From Pelecanus crispus (lineage: Eukaryota; Chordata; Aves; Pelecaniformes; Pelecanidae), in the NCBI RefSeq assembly GCF_030463565.1, contig NC_134649.1, forward strand, positions 382,001 through 446,000: 64,000 nucleotides of DNA, read 5' to 3'. Both the position numbers and the translations under genes were made by a program. Shown here in pieces: positions 38,101 to 54,955 of this stretch. Every line of letters starts with the position of its first letter. Positions within the stretch are counted from its first letter, which is position 1. Below the pieces are notes generated by a model. It made no database searches and was not told where the DNA came from. It worked only from the letters and a program-made list of their open reading frames with translations.

Positions 38101-41100
38101 CGAGCGGAAAAAGACACCGATTCTTGGAAGCCCTGCTTCGGCAGGGCCTCCTGCCACCCAGTGCCTTACCTGTTGGGGCAGCCTCTGCAGAGCTGCCTCT
38201 GCATCTCCGTAGGCATGGCAGTGGTGAGGGATGGGGGTGCTTGGTGCTCGGGCCGGCAGGCTGACCAGTGGTGTCCCGCTGTCCCCATGCCTCAGCTGCA
38301 TCTGCTCAGTCTTTCCCACTCATGCTGCAAGAGCCATGGGGCCAGCACCGTCCCCTTGTCCCCAGCTCCGGCCTGGGGCTTCCCGCCCTGCAGCGGTGCG
38401 GGTGATGCCGGTGCTGGCCCTCACCCTGCCTCTGTTGCTAGGGCCGAGGGGGGCTGGGCTCCATCTTCGTCTGGGCGTCCGGGAACGGGGGCCGCGAGCA
38501 CGACAGCTGCAACTGTGACGGTTACACCAACAGCATCTACACACTGTCCATCAGCAGCACCACGCAGTACGGCAATGTGCCCTGGTACAGCGAGGCCTGC
38601 TCCTCCACCCTCGCCACGACCTACAGCAGCGGCAACCAGAACGAGAAGCAGATTGTGAGTTGGGGCTGTCGGTGTCTGCAGGCCAGGGGCTCGCAGGGGT
38701 GGGACGTGCTGTGAGCCGCGGCTGCCATGGGCGTCCCTCCGGGAGCCAAGCAGGCTGCGGTGCCGGGAGCAGGGCTGGCCACGCTGCCGCCCTTCGGGTC
38801 GCTCCCAGGGCTCTGTCTCATGAGTTAAGGGCTTCTGGAGGGAACTTCTTCAGCTGCCCCAGTAGCGGTGGCTCTGCCTCGCCTCCCACAGCCCTCGCAG
38901 GGACGTGAGCCCCCTGAGCTGGCTCCTGGGCTTGTCCTGCAGCACCTCCTACCCCAGCGCTCCTCCTTGCAGGTGACGACAGACCTCAGACAGAAATGCA
39001 CCGAATCACACACAGGGACATCGGCCTCGGCGCCCCTGGCCGCTGGCATCATCGCCCTCGCCCTGGAGGCCAAGTAAGGGCGGGCACAGAGCAGGGCTGG
39101 GCTGGGGCAGCCGTGCAAGCCCCACGAGGCAGCAGTGCCTTGGCACGGACCTGCCTGGGGCCGGGAGGATCCGGGCGCTGGCGCCTGAGCCCCGTGTCTC
39201 CCCGCAGCAAGAACCTGACCTGGCGGGACATGCAGCACCTGGTAGTGCAGACGTCGAAGCCAGCTCACCTCAACGCCAATGACTGGGTCACCAACGGTGT
39301 CGGCCGCAAAGGTAGCGGGGTGCCGGGGATGGACCAGGGTCTCCCATTCCTGCAAGCACCACTAGCCTGGTGGTGCTGGGGCAGAGCAGCCCAGCAGCCC
39401 TGGGGCGGCAAAGGAGGAGGGAGGCCCCGGTGAGCCGTACAGCACGGCCGGGCATGCGTCCCCCACTGGGGACCCCCAGGAGTGGCACTGACCCCCTCTC
39501 TGTTCACAGTCAGCCACTCCTACGGCTACGGCCTGCTGGACGCCGGGGCCATGGTGAGCCTGGCCAAGAACTGGACCACGGTGGGACCTCAGAGGCAGTG
39601 CGTCATCGACATCCTCACGGAGCCAAAGTAAGGGCTGGTGAGCCCAGGAGGGCATCGCCCAGCGTCCGCCCCGCACATGGCCCCGCGCAGGAGCCCGGGC
39701 GCCTCTGGGTCTGGGGTGGGGAGTGAGGAGGATCTCCGGGACTGAGCTGCCCCTGAGATCCTGGATCATCCTCCTGCAAGAGCTCGGGGAGAGCCAGGAA
39801 AGGCACCTTTCAGCCGTCCGGCACCGACACGGGCCGCTGAGCCTGCCCACTCCCGCTGGGGCTGGGCCGGGCGGGGCGGGGGTGCGGGCAGGCTGGGGCG
39901 CTGCGGTTTGGGAGCAGCCAGCACGAGTCATCCCCAGACAGAGGGGCTTTTCAGGGCCAGACAGAAGCTCCTTTTACTCCTGCTTGGCTGCTACCGCCGC
40001 AGCGCAGCGTCTGCTGAGTCTCGTGTGCGGCCGGGGCGCTCCCCAGGGGCTCTTGGGGGTGGGGGGCATCCCTGGCCATGGAGGAAGCCAGGGCTGGGCC
40101 CTACCCCTGCCTGCTGCCCTGCTCTGGTCCCCTGGGACCCAGCCCTGCCCGCCCAGAGCAGGCACTCCTTGTGACCGGCATCCTGCGCTGGCACCGGGGC
40201 CGGCGCTGCGGTAGCTGCGGGGGGGACGGCTGCGCCCGTCCCGTCTCTGGCCAGGCCATGCAGGGTGGAGCCGGCCCTGCGGTGGGCAAAGAAAGGGCCC
40301 ATTCAGGGCTGGCAGCGAGCGGTGGCTTGGGAGGCGGCACCGGGCAGCGCGTGCTCTGCAGAGCAAACCCCCCCCCCGCGCCCGGGAACTGGGTCAGGCT
40401 CATGTGGGCAAGGCTGGGCGCTGCCCAGGCCGTCTGCTGCCTGCGCCCCGTCCGGGGATGGCGAGGAGGCACTGGATGCTGCGGGACTGTCTCAGCCTCC
40501 AGCCGCCCCGGGGCACAGCGCCCGGTTCCCGGGGCAGCCACAAAGCCCCGCAGCGGGGAGCGGGGGCCGGGGTGCCCTGTCGCCTGCCCCGGGGCACGGA
40601 TTGGGCTCACTCCCGTCCTCGGCAGGGACATCGGGAAGCGCCTGGAGGTGCGGCGGAAGGTGGACGCCTGCCTGGGGAAAGCCAACTACATCAGCCGGCT
40701 GGAGCACGTGCAGGCCAGGCTGACGCTGTCCTACAACCGGCGGGGGGACTTGGCCATCCATCTCATCAGTCCCATGGGCACCCGCTCCACCCTCCTGGCT
40801 GCCAGGTAGGTGCCAGGGTGCCCCGGGGCGGCCCTAGGCCCGGGCTGGCACGAGTGGGTCTGTGGGACGCTGGCACCCACCTCTCACCCCCCTCGCCCAG
40901 GCCCCACGACTTCTCGGCCGACGGCTTCAACGACTGGGCCTTCATGACAACGCACTCGTGGGACGAGGACCCCTCCGGGGAATGGGTGCTGGAGATCGAG
41001 AACACCAGTGATGCCAACAACTACGGTAGGGCTGGGCCGGCCTCGCCCCTGCCGCTGCCTCCCTCCAAGCCCAGGGCGGGAGTGGGAGCAGCATGGGTGC

Positions 41101-42175
41101 CCGGCATTCCCCCCGACACCGCTGAGCAGAGGGGCCAGGGACACACCGGGAGAGCTGGGGCTGGGCGTGCAGGGAGGGGATGCAGCTGCTGTGGGGCGGC
41201 AGGGGCGTGGGGCAGCAGGTCCCCCCCGTGCCCTGCGGGCAGCCCTGCATGGTCCCACGTCGGGTGCTCTTCCAGGTGGGTGGGCACAGTCCCATTGTCC
41301 CCGACAGCCCGTGGTGGGGACCAGTGTGAGCCCCCTCCCTGTGCCTGTCCCGAGAATGAGCGGTCCCGCAGGCGCGTCACAGGCCTTCACCCCGTGTCGT
41401 TGCAGGCACGCTGACCAAGTTCACGCTCGTGCTGTATGGGACGGCCACCGACTCCCCCAGCCTCTCCAACCAGCTGGAGAGCAGCGGCTGCAAGACCCTG
41501 ACCCCCAGCCAGACCTGCGTGGGTGAGTGCGGGGCCAGCGGGGAGGGGACGGGGGCGTGGGGCGCAGGCGGCTCCCCTGCCCGCGCTGACCCTGCCTTTC
41601 CCACAGTCTGCGAGGAGGGGTACTACCTGCACCAGAAGAGCTGCCTGAAGCGCTGCCCTCCCGGCTTCGCTCCTGGCATCCAGAGCACACACTACAACCT
41701 GGAGAACAGCGTGGAGCCCATCGCGCCCCACCTTTGCCTCCCCTGCCACCCCTCCTGCGCCACCTGCGCGGGGCCTGGCCCCAACCAGTGCCTGACCTGC
41801 CCCGCGCACTCCCACTTCAACAGCCTGGACCTCTCCTGCTCCCACCAGACGCAGAGCAGCCGCGCATCCCCTGCCCTGGCAGATGGCGAGGGGCTGGCCG
41901 AGACCCGCCCTCCAGCCAACCTGCCTGTCCTTGTCGCCAGCCTCAGCTGCGTCTTCATCGTTGTCATCTTTGTCACCATCTTCCTGGCGCTGCAGGCGCG
42001 CTCAGGTTTCAGCCTGCGGCGCGTGAAGGTCTACGACCTGGACAGCGGGATCATCTCCTACAAGGGGCTCCCCTCCGACATCTGGCAGGAGGAGGGCCCC
42101 TCTGAGTCGGACGGTGAGGAGTACGAGGCCCACAACGAGAGGACTGCCTTCATCAGAGACCAAAGTGCCCTTTGA
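29159..42175 (+). CDS. FURIN: Furin proprotein convertase
   Basis: A Golgi/endosomal Ca-dependent subtilisin-like protease that cleaves proproteins after Arg-X-Lys/Arg-Arg. Fifteen coding exons: 29159-29338, 34562-34660, 35409-35504, 36120-36248, 36504-36580, 36942-37030, 37273-37445, 38442-38654, 38973-39073, 39208-39311, 39510-39627, 40626-40805, 40901-41025, 41406-41522, 41607-42175; phases close; 789 residues (human 794). Signal peptide about 1-27; prodomain with secondary site GVVKR (72-76) and maturation site RTKR (105-108). Catalytic triad: D154 in SILDD, H195 in RHGTRCAG, S369 in HTGTSAS, with oxyanion N296 in SGN. The P domain keeps RGD (RRGDLAIHL). Then come a Cys-rich region, one membrane segment ([20 protein letters not shown]), and a tail with the YKGL sorting motif and an acidic SESDGEEYE cluster, ending FIRDQSAL. 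All key residues are intact. Confidence 0.99.
29339..34561 (+). other. FURIN intron after the first coding exon
   Basis: The longest intron of the gene, about 5.2 kb. GC-rich; I see no repeat family, exon or conserved coding block inside it. A poly-G run occurs near 31790-31800. Confidence 0.6.
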
Positions 42176-43530
42176 TGAGCCCTCCCGCCCCTCCCTCCTC
42201 CCTGCCCAGCACTGCGGGGCCGGGGCAGGCGAGGCCGAGGGGCCCCGGACTCTGCCCCCGTCCCCGTCCTGCACCGCAGCAGCCCGGGGCTCCCCACCCG
42301 CTGGCACCGTCCCTCGGCCCTGGCCTGGGCTGCCGGGCACGGCCCCGCCGCCACCGTCCCCAGCTCGGCACCGTCCCAGCCTCACACCATCTCTCTTGGC
42401 CCCGTGTCCATCCTGTACCCCACGCCGGGGTGTTTGATGGCAGCGGGGCCCCTGCTGCTCACTGGCCCTGCACTGGCAGCCGTGTCCAGGTGGGCGGCTG
42501 GGGATCGTGCGAGTGCCCCAGGGCGGGCAGCGTTGGGGGGGTCCCTGGGTTGTCATTGCTCAGGCTGGGCTGGCCGGGGCCAGGGCGGCTCTGCCCTGAG
42601 CCCAGCCGTGCTGTGCCCCACCAGGCCTGAGCCCAGCCCGCGGCACGGTGTCCGCCTGCCCCTGCTGCCCTCGGCACCGGCCGGGCCTCTGCCTGCGTCC
42701 CTGGCTCGGCCTGCTGCGTCCTGGCTCCCTGCCACCTCCCGAGGGCCTGTCCGCCTCCACCCGTGCCCTTCAACAGCAATAATGGCCAGGCCTCGGCCTC
42801 TGCTGCCTGCTTGCCCGCTGCCTGCCCGTCCCACCGCGGCTGCGGCTGCCTGCAGTGCGGACAGGAGCCCCCCGCCCTGCACCGGAGCGCGTGGGGCAGG
42901 GCAGCGCCTTCCCTTGTGCCCGAGGATCAGCCCCCGCAGCGTGGGCAGGGACCCCCTCGCACAGACCCCGCTCTGCGGGGCTGCCCCGGGCCCCCTCATG
43001 TTTTGCCCCTGGGCAGGGCTGTGCGCGCTGCTGGCCGGGGCAGTCTGGCAGCGCCGGTGCCTGCACCGCCCCGGCCTCTGCCTGCACCCTGCCTGTGCTG
43101 GGCAGGGCCCGGCGTCCCTGCAGCCCCAGCCCCTAGCGTGCCCCTTGCCCCCCGACGTGCCTTGCCCCCACTTGGTGACAATCCGTTCTGCTCCCTGCCA
43201 GAGCCCCTTCCCGGCACTGCCTGCCCTCGCTGCCCCTTCCCCGCGGGCTGGGGGCCGGTGCTGCGAGCCTCTTCGCTGTCCGCTGCCGCACACCGGGTCC
43301 ATGGCACGGGCTCCCGCCTGCCCAGTGCCGGCACCAGCCCCAGCCTGCCACGGACGGAGCCGCTGGCCGGGGGCCACAGGACTATTTTTCTATAATAACT
43401 TTTTGGTGCACAGTAATTTTTTCTTGTAATTTAATCAGCCGGGAGCTGCCTCCTGAGCCTGTTTTTAATTTAATGGATGTGGATATAACGCTAGAGAGAC
43501 TGAGTTATTAAATGTTCAGAACTATGCAAA
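42176..43530 (+). other. FURIN 3'UTR
   Basis: About 1.35 kb of 3'UTR, mostly GC-rich. It ends in an AU-rich segment (about 43380-43500) and an ATTAAA signal at 43507-43512. Cleavage is expected at about 43525-43535. The length is similar to the mammalian FURIN 3'UTR. Confidence 0.75.
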
Positions 43531-46235
43531 CCAGCTCCGCTGCCTGTGCTCTGTGTGCCGTGACCGTGGGCGGCCCCGGCCAGGACAGGCAGCTGGTCCC
43601 TGGGGGCAGGAGGGCGCAGGGCCCGTGGGGTGCCCAAATCTGCTCTGCATCCGCAGGAGGGGGCCTGGGGCCCTGCCTGCAGCCATACCTGCAGCCGGGG
43701 TGGGGGCACCTTGCTGGGGCGAGTGCCTGCTGTGCAGGCAGGGAGCCCTGGCTGCTGCGCTGTGTGCAGTAGTGCAGCTGTGGGAGCCTGCAGTCCGGGT
43801 CCCCTGCAGCCCCTGGCAAGTGCAGAGAAGCCCCCGTGGGGGGTAGAGAGCCCCCCAGAGCCAGGGGCTGCCCTGCCTGGGCTGCAGGCAGGAGCCGGTG
43901 CTGGCCACAGGCTGCTATTTGGGGACGCGGTGGGGGCTCGGCACCCACACAGGGACCGGCCCCCTCACCTGAGCAATGGCAAGCGGCTGCTTACTGAGAA
44001 CCCGCAGAGCGGGGAGCTGATTTGGAAAACGGCTGTGGTGGGTGTGGGGGGGTGGGAACTTGCACCCGTTTCTCACAGTGCATGGGCTGAGCCCCTCCAC
44101 CAGAGCCTGGGGGCGAGCTGAGCTCGCACGCTGCAGCCCCCGTGTCCAGCACCACCCTGCAGCCAGAGCACGATGCCTGCAGGGCAGCCCTGGGGCAGGG
44201 ACGGCCGGGCCAGACCCGGGACCCCCTCACACCGTCGCCAAGCCCCAGGCAGAGCTGACCCCAGCCCCACTGACCACCCCGCAGGGTCCTGGCCCCCCAG
44301 GAGGGTCTGTTGGGGCTTCATGTGCTCGCAGAGGCAGCTCCTCTCTGCAGAGCCCTTTGGCCTTGCTGCACCCGTGGCCACAGCGGCTTCCTGCGGTCTG
44401 GAGCGAGCTCCCCACCATGTGCAAGCAACTGCAGGTGCTTCTCAGCCAGCTGTTCCATTTCTCACGGGGCCAGGCCGGGCACAGGCCCCTGCCGCCCCTC
44501 AGCTGAGGGTTGCATGGGCCGGCGCTGGCAGCTGTGGGCCGGGGGCAGCTGGGAGCCACGGGCAGGCTGTGGCCATCGGGTGCTGCAGCGACGACTCCCA
44601 CCGGGGAGCAGGCAGGGGTTGCAGCCCCACCGTGCTCTGCAGGCTGCGGGAAGGCGGACAGAGGATGTGAAACTGGGAGAGCTGTGGTGTGACCAGCAGC
44701 AACCTTCCTGCCGCAGGCAGCAGTTGGGGCTTCCAGGGAAAGAGCTTCTGCACTCGCTGTTGCACCCAGAGCCTTGCAGCACAGTCCTGACTGGCCTGGC
44801 ACCGCAGGGGGGGCGGGCCCCCAGCCCCCAGGCTCGGATGCCACCCACCAGCGGTGCCTGGTGTCCATGGTGCAGGCGGGGAGGGGGCCTGCGCTGCTTG
44901 GGAGGTGCCAGGGGATGCTGGAGGGATGCTGGGGGTGGGGAGCAGCAACCCCTCAGCCCGGCTTGCAAAACACTTGCTAAACTTGTGACAACGCTGCGAG
45001 AGTCTCTGGAGCTAGCGGGGCAGTGGATGCTGCCGGTAGGACCCGCACCTCAGGCAGAAAATAAAACTGTTCCTGGGCAGGCTCCAAGTGCAGGGCAGAG
45101 GGGGCTGGAGGCAGGCTGGCATCTGCTGCAGGTCGGGCCAGCTGCAGCGTTGGTGCTAGCGGAGCTGCTCTCCCCCTCGAACGTGTGGTGCAAATGACTG
45201 TTTCCAGGGAGCCTGGCACGGGTGGTGCCAGGGAGCATGAGCAGCGCTGAGTGCTCCGGGAGGCTGAATGGGGCACAGGGAAAGCAGAGCCCCCCCCGTG
45301 GCAGGCAGGGCTCTGTGGGGACCAGTTACAGGGTGACCGGCTGGTGGGTGACTGGGGACCCTGGCAGCACATGGCAGCTCTTGAACTGCTCAACTGAGCA
45401 GGCGGCAAATGGGGCATTAACTGGGCTCCTCTCACCCTGGGGGGCACGGTGACTCTGGGTGGGGATTTGTGTCGCCCAGCACAGAAACCTCCCGCGCTTG
45501 CTGGTGCCCTGGTTGGTGTCTGTGCCCGGGGCACCGGGGCAGCCCCTGGCCATGCCGTGCCGTGCCGTGCTGTGCCATTGTGCTGCTCCTTGGCATGACC
45601 ACCTGGGCATTGCTCAGCCGTGGGAAGGCAAGTCACCAAAACTCCCATCTGACACGCTTTTTCCCCCCAACTTCCTCCAAAAGTGGAATCAGCTTGACTG
45701 TGTCCTGCAGATGACCGTGACGCCCTTCTGGGGCCAGAGCCTCCCTGCCAGGCATGGAGTGGGGCTCAGCACAAACCACCCAGGAGACGGCCGGGCCGAG
45801 CCGAGCCAGGCTGGGCTGTGCCAGCGACGGGGACACGTGCGGTGGTGCTGGCTGGAGGTGCTGGAGGCTGCCCCTGCGATGCAGCTGCCGGGGCTGAGGC
45901 ACCACGGCACCAGTGAAACATGTTGACGGGGGGGAGCGCCTGGGGCTGCGGCGGGGAGCGGGGTCCTGGCCGTGTGGGCGCAGGCTGGCACCGAGGGCTG
46001 GGGCACAGCTCCATGGGTGCCCATGCGCTGGCTGCTCTGTCCTGTGGCCTTTCGTGGTGACGAGGACCAGGCTCGGGGATGGCCCCCCTTCAGCGGGGCT
46101 GCACAGAGCCCTGGGGACCCCCCTGGGTACCCCCCCAGTCCCTGCAGCCTCTTGGGGAAGCAGGGGCATGGGGAAGGGGCTGGGACAGGCGGGACCAGGC
46201 ACGGCTGAAGGGGCTTTGCTGGGGCAAATGCCCCG
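43531..46235. other. FURIN-FES intergenic region
   Basis: No gene recognised. GC-rich, with a small pentamer run (CCGTG repeats) near 45550-45580. Long open frames on the minus strand overlap FES and are not supported. Confidence 0.45.
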
Positions 46236-46484
46236 CGTGGGGCCAATGCCCCGGCCAGGGAGGGGGGCACGGCTGTGCCGCCCTCGGGGAGCAGCCCCGC
46301 GTGCACGGCAGAGGTGACGCTGCTGGTTTTGACCCCATACTTCTTCCTCCTCCCCAGCACTGTCCCCGCGGGCCCCAGCTGCCACGGAGCTTGGGGCACG
46401 CTGAGCCCTCCTGCCTGCTTTGAACGCGCTTTGCAAGGCAGATCGTGTGGGATGCGGGGCGGCAGCTGTGCCTCGGGCTCTCCC
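46236..46484 (+). repeat. Duplicated block, distal copy (FES 5' region)
   Basis: This block of about 249 bp recurs at 47281-47523. Both begin CGTGGGGCCAATGCCCCGGC and end GGCAGCTGTGCCTC(A/G)GGCTCTCCC. By eye I count roughly ten substitutions and a few small indels, so the duplication is fairly recent. The flanks do not match. Confidence 0.85.
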
Positions 46485-47280
46485 TGCGGGGCCAGGGCTG
46501 AGCTCAGGCTCCCCAGGGGCAGGGGACCACCGCCGGGGCGAGGAAGAGCCCTGGGCTCCGGCAGAGCCGGATCATGCCGGTGCCAGGCCCTGGTGCGAGG
46601 CAGCCGGGAGAGGGGCGGCGGGGCTGGGGGCTGCCCAGCTGCGGCGGAGCTGCGTGCCGGCGTCGGCCCCGGGGTGCAGGGACTGGCAGGGAGGGGAGGA
46701 AGGGCAGGAAATCTCGCAATGGCTGTATGGTCAGCACCGGGTTTCCTGTTCCTCTCCAGGAGCCGGAGCTGCACCAGGTCCAGACTGCGCCAGCCCCAGC
46801 CCTGGGAGGACGCCAGCGCCAGCCCGACAGCGGGGACCTCACGGCACACGCAGGTTGGAGGGGCCGAGCCCCAGCGGGGCGCTGGCAGGGACAGGGGACC
46901 CCTTTGCGGGGCTGGGGGGGGGGTCCCAGCCTTGGTCCTCTGCGGGGTCGAGGGCTGTGCCAGGGGACATCCTGCCCTGCACAGAGACACGTCCCAGCAC
47001 CCTCCTGCTCCTGCTGCGCCCTTGCCGCGGAACAGGGCACCCTGGGACCACAGCTGGGACCAGTTCAGCTCCCAACGGCAGTGCTGGAGTCCCGGGTACT
47101 GGGACACGTCCAGGCTTGGCACCTTTCTCCGGGGCTTGGCGCCCTGTCCCCCTCTTGCCAGCCCCCCAGCCGTGCCCTGGCCCCCGGGAGCTCCCCCATC
47201 CCAGCGTTCCGGGCTGCCCCTGCTGCGGCCACGGAGGTGACTGCGCTGACGGGCAGGACAGGGCCGGAGCTGCCAGACTG

Positions 47281-47523
47281 CGTGGGGCCAATGCCCCGGC
47301 CAGGGGGGGCACGGCTGTGCCGCCCCCGGGGAGCAGCCCCACGTGCACGGCAGAGGTGACGCTGCTGGTTTTGACCCCATACTTCCTCCTCCCCAGCACT
47401 GTCCCCACGGGCCCCAGTTGCTGCAGGGCTTGGGGCACGCTGAGCCCTCCTGCCTGCTTTGAACGCGCTTTGCAAGGCAGATCGTGTGGGATGCGGGGCG
47501 GCAGCTGTGCCTCAGGCTCTCCC
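47281..47523 (+). repeat. Duplicated block, proximal copy (FES 5' region)
   Basis: Second copy of the 46236-46484 block. It ends about 25 bp before the acceptor (CTGCCCAG, ending at 47550) of the FES start-codon exon, so it occupies the promoter, 5'UTR or upstream intron of FES. Offset between the copies is about 1.05 kb. Confidence 0.85.
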
Positions 47524-47562
47524 GCTGCTCTGCAGCTTCCTCCTGCCCAGGACGGCAGTGCC

Positions 47563-53116
<5,554 letters not shown>

Positions 53117-53370
53117 GGGGGAGTGCCGGGCTGAGGGCAGCACCCCGCCAGCCCCACTCAGGACAGCACCGTGTGCCCCGGACCCATCCCGCCGGCAGCA
53201 TCCGTCCCTCAGGCAGGGCCTGCCTGGGAAGTGGGTGCTGTGGGGCGGCTGGACGTGGCTGTGCCCCCTCCCCAGCCCAGGGCAGGGGGCTCCTGCACAC
53301 CCTGGGGACACGGCACCCACGGCACCTGCCGAGCTTGATCCTGCGCAATAAAGAAACAAGCTCTGCAGCA
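53117..53370 (+). other. FES 3'UTR with poly(A) signal
   Basis: AATAAA at 53347-53352 lies about 230 bp after the FES stop. The 3'UTR is therefore short, and the transcript should end near 53370. Confidence 0.85.
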
Positions 53371-53504
53371 CCGCATCTGCGAGGGGTACGGGGGGGGCAC
53401 AGACCCCACGGGAGCCAGCATGGCCACGCGCCCACGCTGCACCCGGGGCAGGGTGCACCGGGATGGCAGGATGGCACACCGGGATTGCACACTGGCACCT
53501 CGAC

Positions 53505-54115
53505 CCGGCCCAGGGGCTATGGGGGGGGGGATGTCCAGGTGTTCCCCTGGGGCTGTGGCTATGGGGGGATGTCCAGGTGTCCCCCCGGAGCTATGGGGGG
53601 ATGGCCAAGCCTGCCCTGGGGCTATGGGGGGGGATGTCCAGGTGTGTCCCCGGGGCTATGGGGGTCCCGGCCGGGTCAGCCCCCGGGGCTATGGCTATGG
53701 GGGGATGTCCAGGTGTATCCCTGGGGCTATGGGGGGATGGCCAAGCTTGCCCCGAGGCTATGGGGGGGGATGTCCAGGTGTCCCCCCGGGGCTGTGGCTA
53801 TGGGGGGATGTCCAGGTGTCCCCCCGGAGCTATGGGGGGATGGCCAAGCCTGCCCCAGGGCTATGGGGGGATGGCCAGGTGTGTCCCTGGGGATGTCCAG
53901 GTGTGTCCCCGGGGCTATGGGGGTCCTGGCCGGGTCAGCCCCCGGGGCTATGGGGGGGATGTCCAGGTGTGTCCCTGGTGCTATGGGGGGATGTCCGGGC
54001 CTCTCCCCGGGGCTGTGGGGGTCCCGGCCGGGTCAGCCCCCGGGGCTATGGCTATGAGGGGATGTCCGGGCCTCTCCCCGGGGCTATGGGGGTCCTGGCC
54101 GGGTCAGCCCCCGGC
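53505..54115. repeat. Minisatellite between FES and MAN2A2
   Basis: Tandem array of mixed units of about 31 bp built on GGGGCTATGGGGGGATGTCC. Some alternate with AGGTGTCCCCC endings, others with a GGTCCCGGCCGGGTCAGCCCC unit. Roughly 19-20 units fill the space between the FES transcript end and the MAN2A2 CpG island. Open frames across it are repeat artefacts. Confidence 0.9.
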
Positions 54116-54119
54116 GCTG

Positions 54120-54352
54120 CGGCGGGGCCAGCTCGGCCCCGGGAGCTCGGGGGTCCCGGCCGGGTCGGTGCCGCCCCCGCGGCCGCCCCGCTGCGCTGCC
54201 CGGCGGAGCCGCCTTCGGCGGGGCGGGCGGCGGGGCCGGGCCCGGGCCCGGGGCGGGGCGGCGGGCGGGGCCTGGCCCATCCCGGCCGCGGCAGCCGGCG
54301 GGCCCGGGGCGGGCGATGTGAGGAGCCGGGCCGGGCCGCGGAGCCGCCCAGG
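54120..54352 (+). promoter_or_regulatory. MAN2A2 CpG island and possible non-coding exon 1
   Basis: A dense CpG and GC-box region ends at a good donor (CCCAGG|GTAAGA; intron starts 54353). An acceptor-like CCGGCGCAG ends at 54931, 25 bp before the start codon. A non-coding first exon spliced to the ATG exon is therefore likely. Confidence 0.5.
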
Positions 54353-54523
54353 GTAAGAGCGGAGCGGCCGCGCCCCCGGAGCCGTCCCCGGCCCGGCCCT
54401 CGCCGGCTTCGGCCCTCCCCGGCCCCGGCTTCGGCCCTGCCCGCTCCCCTCCCCTCCCCTCCCCGCGCCGGGCCGCGGCCAGAGGCCCCGGGCTTGCCCG
54501 GCTCGGCGGGGCCGCCGCGGCCT

Positions 54524-54524
<1 letters not shown>

Positions 54525-54555
<31 letters not shown>

Positions 54556-54598
54556 CCCGGCCCCGGCCCCGGCCCCGGCCCCGGCCCCGGCCCCGCGC
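54525..54598 (+). repeat. CTCCGG / GGCCCC hexanucleotide repeats
   Basis: About five CTCCGG units run into about seven GGCCCC units, followed by GCGCCCC. On the minus strand the second block reads GGGGCC repeats. It lies about 45 bp upstream of the TATA box. A CCCCT run precedes it at about 54445-54470. Confidence 0.9.
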
Positions 54599-54639
54599 CC
54601 CGGGGCCCGTGCTCCCGCCGGCGCCGCTCCAGCCCGGGC

Positions 54640-54647
54640 TATAAATA
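54640..54647 (+). promoter_or_regulatory. TATA box upstream of MAN2A2
   Basis: A canonical TATAAATA in the context GGGCTATAAATACCC stands alone in a GC-rich region. A start site near 54670-54675 would give a 5'UTR of about 285 nt if unspliced. It would be an alternative to the upstream CpG-island start. Confidence 0.55.
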
Positions 54648-54955
54648 CCCAGCGCCGGATTAAGCGATGTAGGACGCGGCGGGGCCGAGGAGGAGGAGGG
54701 GGGGTGGCGGTGAGGGGCGGCAGGTTGGGCAGGTAGGCAAGGGCAGGGCACGGGAGCACCGGGCTGGGCTGCCCGGCCCCGGGTCCCCCGGCGAGGCTCA
54801 GCCCCCGGCGAGGGCAGGAGGCTCCGTCCCGTCCCGTCCCGTCCCTCCCGGTGCCCCGTCCTGCCCCGGCGCCCATCCCGTTCTCGGCCCCGGGGCTGTC
54901 AGGGGCAGCGGTGCCGCTCTGCCCCGGCGCAGGTCTGTCCCTGCGGCCCTCCGGG

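Noticed and set aside
53505-54736. Plus-strand frame of over 400 codons starting in the FES-MAN2A2 minisatellite
   Set aside because: Repeats of about 31 bp followed by a CpG island give an artificial Gly/Pro protein.
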